10,864 bases of DNA from JACDBZ01 sp038233215 (GTDB lineage Bacteria > Chloroflexota > Limnocylindria > QHBO01). The stretch is from positions 1 to 10,864 of the forward strand of contig JBBSML010000045.1 in assembly GCA_038233215.1 (NCBI GenBank), written 5' to 3'. Position numbers and translations under genes: made by a program. Positions within the stretch are counted from its first letter, which is position 1, and each line of letters begins with the position of its first letter. The notes below the pieces were generated by a model. It made no database searches, had not been told where the DNA came from, and worked only from the letters and a program-made list of their open reading frames with translations. Shown here in pieces: positions 7,920 to 10,864 of the stretch.

Positions 7920-8075
7920 GTGTACATCGAGTCTGGACGCCGCGGAGCGCGCAAGCGCTGGGGCGACCCTCGAATCCTGCGATTCGATTAGCTCGAGAGC
8001 GACGAGCGGCGACCGATCGAAGCCATCGTAGCCGCGAAGCGCAACTCCCTCGCTGAGAAGGCGGTCGCGTGGTGA
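7920..8075 (+). pseudogene. Possible decayed small protein gene with an internal amber codon
   Basis: A GTG at 7920 is preceded at suitable distance by AAGGGAA (7907-7913), a fair ribosome binding site. The frame encodes 23 residues, including RRGARKRWGDPRILRFD, then TAG at 7989-7991. The same frame continues for 27 codons, including DERRPIEAIVAAKRN, to TGA at 8073-8075. The joined peptide resembles short proteins of Actinobacteria and Chloroflexota that carry an AR-RWG-PR-hydrophobic-D motif followed by a helix of the type L-E-RR-I-A-AAK. That resemblance is from memory and the family has no function I can name. It may be a one-codon pseudogene, or chance. Confidence 0.3.
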
Positions 8076-8425
8076 GACCCCCTGACATGGCGAAACGCCG
8101 GCCCTCAGGAGCCGACGTTCACACCGCTTCGCTCGTTAGTGCTGCACCACTACTACTACCGGGGCAACGCTCCGACCGTTCGCGTCCTGGCGATCCTATT
8201 CCGAAGTCGTTGTCGGTCACTGCCGGTGGTCACGGCCCCCAACACCGGACGCCCGGTCAACCAGCCAGTGGCCGCGGCACGCCGATTATCAGGGAGTCGG
8301 ACAAATCACCCAATCCGCTGACCGCGACGAGCGCGATCCCGGCGCCAAACCCAGGAACAGGAGCGAGGCTAGCGACGCCAGGGGCCGTCCCGGATTGACA
8401 AGCCGACGCGCGACTTGCCGAACCA

Positions 8426-8454
8426 TTGGACTTACTCAGTGTCTGCAATAATGT
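8426..8454 (+). promoter_or_regulatory. Probable promoter of the HTH-containing gene
   Basis: TTGGAC (8426-8431) and TAATGT (8449-8454) are separated by 17 bases, the ideal spacing for a housekeeping sigma factor. Predicted transcription near 8461 gives a leader of about 33 bases, unlike the leaderless genes to the left. Confidence 0.45.
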
Positions 8455-8482
8455 GTGTAAGCGGCAGCCCGACTGATCACGC

Positions 8483-8487
8483 GGGGA
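8483..8487 (+). promoter_or_regulatory. Ribosome binding site of the HTH-containing gene
   Basis: GGGGA lies 6 bases before the ATG at 8494 and supports this start rather than a later one. Confidence 0.5.
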
Positions 8488-8493
8488 CACACG

Positions 8494-9969
8494 ATGGTAC
8501 TTCGAATCATTGGCAGGCTCGCAGCGGTCGTGGCGCTGGCAGTTCTTACGCTGGGCACCCCGTTAGCCACTGCAGGTGCCGAGGTCGAAGTTGCGGTCGA
8601 AGACGGGGCAGGCTCGACCACCGGTGCAGGTCAACCCCTGTGCGATTGCGAAACCGAAGTGCCGGCGGTGGACGATGTCACCGCTCCGCCAGACGCTGAA
8701 GCCGCTATCCCCGCACTGGATGAAGCGCCGGCGGTGGACGATGTCACCGCGCCGCCAGACGCCGAAGCCGCTATCCCCGCACCATCCGAACCGGGTGAAG
8801 TGCCGGCGGTGCCCGATGTCACCGCTCCGCCGGCGCCAGACGCCATGCCTTCCCAGGAGCCGATCTCCGAACACGCGGTAGGCGCAACCGACACACTCGT
8901 CGACGAGGCCCTCGCGACGCCACCGCCGGAGGATCTGTCGGAAACCACTCTGGCCGTGGAGGCGACACCGCTGGTCATCGACCCACCGGCTGAGCCGATA
9001 CCGGTCCCGACGGCTCCGCCCGAGGCCGCTTTCGCTCCATCGGCGCCGGCGGCAACCATTTCGGAGGTTTCGGCTTCTGCAGCCCCATTCCTAGCGCCGC
9101 ATTCAGAACCCACAGCGCCACAGGCAGCGCTCGTTCTGCTCGATGCGCCCGGCAACTCCTCGCCACCACCCTATCCGCTGCGTGGAGCCCTGGGAGGCGC
9201 CGATGCTGATTCGGCCATGGGGAAAGTGCCCGTGCGTCAGGCAGAGATGACGGGCCAACAGCGTGCGGCTGGGAGCCCCGTGGTGGCAACCGAGGAGGCG
9301 ATGCCTCCAGCGGTCCACGACCGGACAGCGGAACAGCCTCCTCTGCGTCCGCGGCACGGCATCGCTGGTCCCACCGACTTCGAGATTGCCTCCGGGGTCG
9401 AGCAGACCGTCACCGCCGGCATCGCGATCATGGCTCCTCGCGCCATTACCACGACGGTCTCGGTGGCCGTCGAATTCGGACGTGCCGGCAATGGGTGGGC
9501 AGGCGCTATCGTCTTCAACCTGTGGCTTCGACGACAGATGCGAGAACGGCGCATGAGCCAGCGACAGCTGGCCGCTCTGTCTGGGGTAGATCATTCGACG
9601 ATCTCACGGCTCATCAACGGGGAGCGGGTCCCGTCGCTGGCGACCGCCACCAAGCTGGCGCGCGCATTGCGCCATGTTCGCGGGGAGGATGATGCGTTTG
9701 CGTACTTCACTCGCCTGCCGGAGGAGACGATCCTTCCCACCACTCGCGTCGAGATGGCGCTGCGCGCAGACGAAGAAATCAACGACGACGACGTGCGCAG
9801 TCTGATGGTTGCCTACCTCGGGGCGCGGGCACGTGGCCGCCGGGCGAGACTGCCGTCGCCGAGCGAGAACGATGATTCGGTGCTGAGGTCAGCCAGGGCC
9901 GACGGCGGATCCGAAGCGCCCGGCGGCGGCCGCTCGGCGCGCCGTGGGCGCAAAGACGCGAGCACATAG
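8494..9969 (+). CDS. Signal-peptide, Pro/Ala-rich protein with C-terminal XRE-type helix-turn-helix domain
   Basis: I do not recognise this 491-residue protein as a known family. Residues 1-29 look like a signal peptide or anchor: basic MVLRIIGR, hydrophobic LAAVVALAVL, then an A-x-A site (27-29). A CDC pair (50-52) and a long, low-complexity region rich in Pro, Ala, Glu, Thr and Val (about 53-300) follow, including imperfect repeats (8661-8844). A moderately hydrophobic stretch (about 305-336) is interrupted by Arg and Glu. Residues 341-393 form a clear HTH_3-like domain: FNLWLRRQMRERRMSQRQLA, then SGVDHSTISRLINGERVPS. The tail is basic and Arg/Gly-rich. Normally such an HTH binds DNA in the cytoplasm, which conflicts with export unless the segment near 305-336 spans the membrane. 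An internal ATG at 9430 could give a 179-residue cytoplasmic HTH protein. A promoter and ribosome binding site support the long form. Confidence 0.75.
   Translation: MVLRIIGRLAAVVALAVLTLGTPLATAGAEVEVAVEDGAGSTTGAGQPLCDCETEVPAVDDVTAPPDAEAAIPALDEAPAVDDVTAPPDAEAAIPAPSEPGEVPAVPDVTAPPAPDAMPSQEPISEHAVGATDTLVDEALATPPPEDLSETTLAVEATPLVIDPPAEPIPVPTAPPEAAFAPSAPAATISEVSASAAPFLAPHSEPTAPQAALVLLDAPGNSSPPPYPLRGALGGADADSAMGKVPVRQAEMTGQQRAAGSPVVATEEAMPPAVHDRTAEQPPLRPRHGIAGPTDFEIASGVEQTVTAGIAIMAPRAITTTVSVAVEFGRAGNGWAGAIVFNLWLRRQMRERRMSQRQLAALSGVDHSTISRLINGERVPSLATATKLARALRHVRGEDDAFAYFTRLPEETILPTTRVEMALRADEEINDDDVRSLMVAYLGARARGRRARLPSPSENDDSVLRSARADGGSEAPGGGRSARRGRKDAST
8661..8844 (+). repeat. Imperfect in-frame tandem repeat encoding PAVxDVTAPPDAEAAIPA units
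   Basis: Units start at 8661, 8727 and 8802 with the shared opening GCCGGCGGTG, giving periods of 66 and 75 bases (22 and 25 codons). The first two are nearly identical in DNA; the third is shorter and diverged (PAVPDVTAPPAPDA). Both periods are multiples of three, so the reading frame is kept. Confidence 0.85.
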
Positions 9970-9990
9970 CTTGAGATGAGGGGGTGCCAC

Positions 9991-10165
9991 CAGCGACTCC
10001 TCAGCCGACCACCAATCTGTTACGTGCAGGCGCGGAATGACCAACACATGGCCCGGGTTGACCGGACCGAGGGTCATGATCGCGAGCGTCGTGGCGTCGC
10101 TATCCACCACCTCCGCCGGTCAGGGACCGGCAAACGATCCCGCACAACACGCACGGCGCATTCAT
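9991..10165 (-). pseudogene. HIT-family protein gene remnant (5' half)
   Basis: Read on the minus strand from ATG 10165, the first frame encodes MNAPCVLCGIV, matching the usual CxxC start of HIT (histidine triad) hydrolases. After what looks like one extra T in GTTT (about 10130), the protein continues in another frame, first across a TGA and then as AEVVDSDATTLAIMTLGPVN, followed by PGHVLVIPRLHVTDWWSAEE. The PVNPGHxLVIPxxHV block is the signature of HIT domains. Similarity stops near 9991, so the HxHxH active-site motif in the C-terminal half is absent. Intact HIT proteins cleave nucleotide phosphoramidates or dinucleotides. This copy has a frameshift, a stop and a lost 3' end, so it is almost surely dead. 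It lies between the HTH gene and the surface protein gene, opposite to both. Confidence 0.65.
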
Positions 10166-10188
10166 CACGCGTGATATGCACCGCGTGA
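10165..10188. repeat. Short palindrome and inverted repeat (TCACGCG...CGCGTGA)
   Basis: TCACGCGTGA (10165-10174) is a perfect 10-base palindrome. Its left arm TCACGCG pairs again with CGCGTGA at 10182-10188, ten bases further on. It could be an operator, or chance in GC-rich DNA. It lies about 50 bases before the surface-protein frame. Confidence 0.35.
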
Positions 10189-10235
10189 GGCGCGAGGGCG
10201 GCGAGTGTGAGTTGGAGAGACGGTCAAGACGATGA

Positions 10236-10864
10236 ATGGCCCGTCACGGTCCCGGAAAAAACGGCACATTGAAGGTCCACGAGTTCGGCACGCCGTCTGG
10301 CACCGAGTCGAACGATCCCAAGGTCTGTAACTTCAACTTCGAAGGCTTTGGCTTCGATGTTGGTCAGACCGGCTACATCGTCATCGAGGGCCAGGGCCAG
10401 ACCAGCGGTACGTTCGATCTCATTGAGTTCGGCCCCACGAACGACGACGGCTATGCCGAGACGGCGTACCAGACTCTGCCAGACGGCCACTACAAGGCAA
10501 CCCTGTACGGAAAAGATACCGGACAGACGGGCGTGGACCTGACCGACGAGAAGGCAAAGTCAAAGGTATTCAAGGTCGACTGCGCAGAGGTTGAGCCGAC
10601 GCCGACCCCGACGCCGACGCCCGAAGAGGAAGAGGATGACGCTGCGCTGAACATCCACAAGGAGGATGAGGACGGAAACCGCCTCGAGGGCGCCGTCTTC
10701 ACCATCGAGGGCATGGAGGGCACGTTCACCACGAACGCCGATGGCGTCATCTGCCTCACCGGTCTCGAGGACGACTCTGAGTTTCTGGTGACCGAGATCC
10801 AGGCCCCGGAAGGCTACGAGATTGCCGACGAGGCCTCGCAGCTGGTCGAGGTCGACAACGACGG
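10236..10864 (+). CDS. SpaA/Cna-B-like surface protein, N-terminal part, cut by the window end
   Basis: An open frame of 209 codons runs off the right edge. Residues 7-116 are a Gly/Asp-rich beta domain starting PGKNGTLKVHEFGTPSGTES, with two cysteines (31 and 116). A Thr-Pro hinge PTPTPTPTP (121-129) and an acidic run EEEEDD follow. Residues 137-209 resemble a prealbumin-like SpaA/Cna-B domain: LNIHKEDEDGNRLEGAVFTI and later FLVTEIQAPEGYE. K142 and E187 sit where the lysine and catalytic glutamate of an intramolecular isopeptide bond usually lie; the partner Asn/Asp would be near or past the edge. Such proteins are normally secreted adhesins or cell-wall stalks, but no signal peptide is found. 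ATG 10236 lacks a good ribosome binding site (GGAGAG at 10214-10219 is 16 bases away) and an in-frame TGA (10233-10235) directly precedes it. The 5' end is therefore missing, shifted or misassembled. Confidence 0.7.
   Translation, partial: MARHGPGKNGTLKVHEFGTPSGTESNDPKVCNFNFEGFGFDVGQTGYIVIEGQGQTSGTFDLIEFGPTNDDGYAETAYQTLPDGHYKATLYGKDTGQTGVDLTDEKAKSKVFKVDCAEVEPTPTPTPTPEEEEDDAALNIHKEDEDGNRLEGAVFTIEGMEGTFTTNADGVICLTGLEDDSEFLVTEIQAPEGYEIADEASQLVEVDND

Larger units (their letters stand above)
7812..8493. other. 682-base region without a convincing intact gene
   Basis: After the tRNA no open frame on either strand gives a protein I recognise. The stretch includes one possible decayed small ORF (7920-8075), a small inverted repeat CGAATC/GATTCG with a 4-base loop (7971-7986) that lacks a T-run, and the promoter of the next gene at its right end. 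On the minus strand around 8270-8390 a short Gly/Leu/Val-rich frame could be the remains of a membrane segment, but this is weak. The loose packing contrasts with the genes to the left. Confidence 0.5.

Noticed and set aside
7970..7978. TCGAATCCT, a 9-base copy of part of the tRNA T arm (7790-7798), as a possible attachment site repeat
   Set aside because: Nine bases is too short, the flanks do not match, and no integrase is in the window.
8069..8398. A 109-codon plus-strand frame and overlapping frames in the gap after the tRNA
   Set aside because: No recognisable domain, no good ribosome binding site and a low-complexity Pro/Ser/Gly/Arg product. Kept as non-coding.
8395..8400. A perfect TTGACA as the -35 box of the HTH gene
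   Set aside because: No -10-like sequence lies 16-18 bases downstream; TTGGAC at 8426 with TAATGT at 8449 has the correct 17-base spacing.
8257..8490. A minus-strand frame with a hydrophobic Gly/Val/Leu run, possibly a decayed membrane protein
   Set aside because: It is too short and not matched to any family I know; it also overlaps the probable promoter of the HTH gene.

Overview
The window is GC-rich bacterial chromosome. Gene content, GTG starts, apparently leaderless genes and an SpaA-type surface protein with a Thr-Pro hinge suggest a soil or groundwater Chloroflexota bacterium, perhaps of the Limnocylindria/Ellin6529 group. That placement is inferred from style and protein resemblance; nothing here is diagnostic, and an actinobacterial-like lineage cannot be excluded.

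Layout. Bases 1-156 hold the C-terminus of IspH (isoprenoid synthesis). After a 186-base gap comes a very large signalling protein (367-3891, +): zinc ribbon, class III nucleotidyl cyclase, AAA/NTPase domain and a long helical-repeat tail. It converges on a GT4-type glycosyltransferase (3888-5144, -), and the two stop codons share one CTAG. A 97-base divergent promoter region separates the glycosyltransferase from der (5242-6681, +), a double-GTPase ribosome assembly factor. gpsA (6692-7705, +) follows 10 bases later, so der-gpsA is a probable operon. tRNA-Pro(GGG) at 7735-7811 has its own TATACT promoter element.

Downstream of the tRNA the style changes from tightly packed housekeeping genes to loose, partly decayed sequence. 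There is a 682-base stretch without a convincing intact gene, containing a possible small ORF broken by an amber codon. Next is an unusual protein (8494-9969, +) with a signal peptide, a long Pro/Ala-rich repetitive region and a C-terminal HTH domain. Then comes the decayed 5' half of a HIT-family gene on the minus strand (about 9991-10165), and finally the start of an SpaA/Cna-B-like surface protein (from about 10236) that lacks a visible signal peptide and runs off the window.

The best candidates for something new are two. First, three of the protein-coding genes have a TANNNT -10 hexamer exactly 7 bases before the start codon (TAGACT, TACGAT, TACACT), which points to leaderless transcription. 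Second, the exported-plus-HTH protein has a domain order that does not fit an ordinary regulator. No complete new defence or mobile system is visible.
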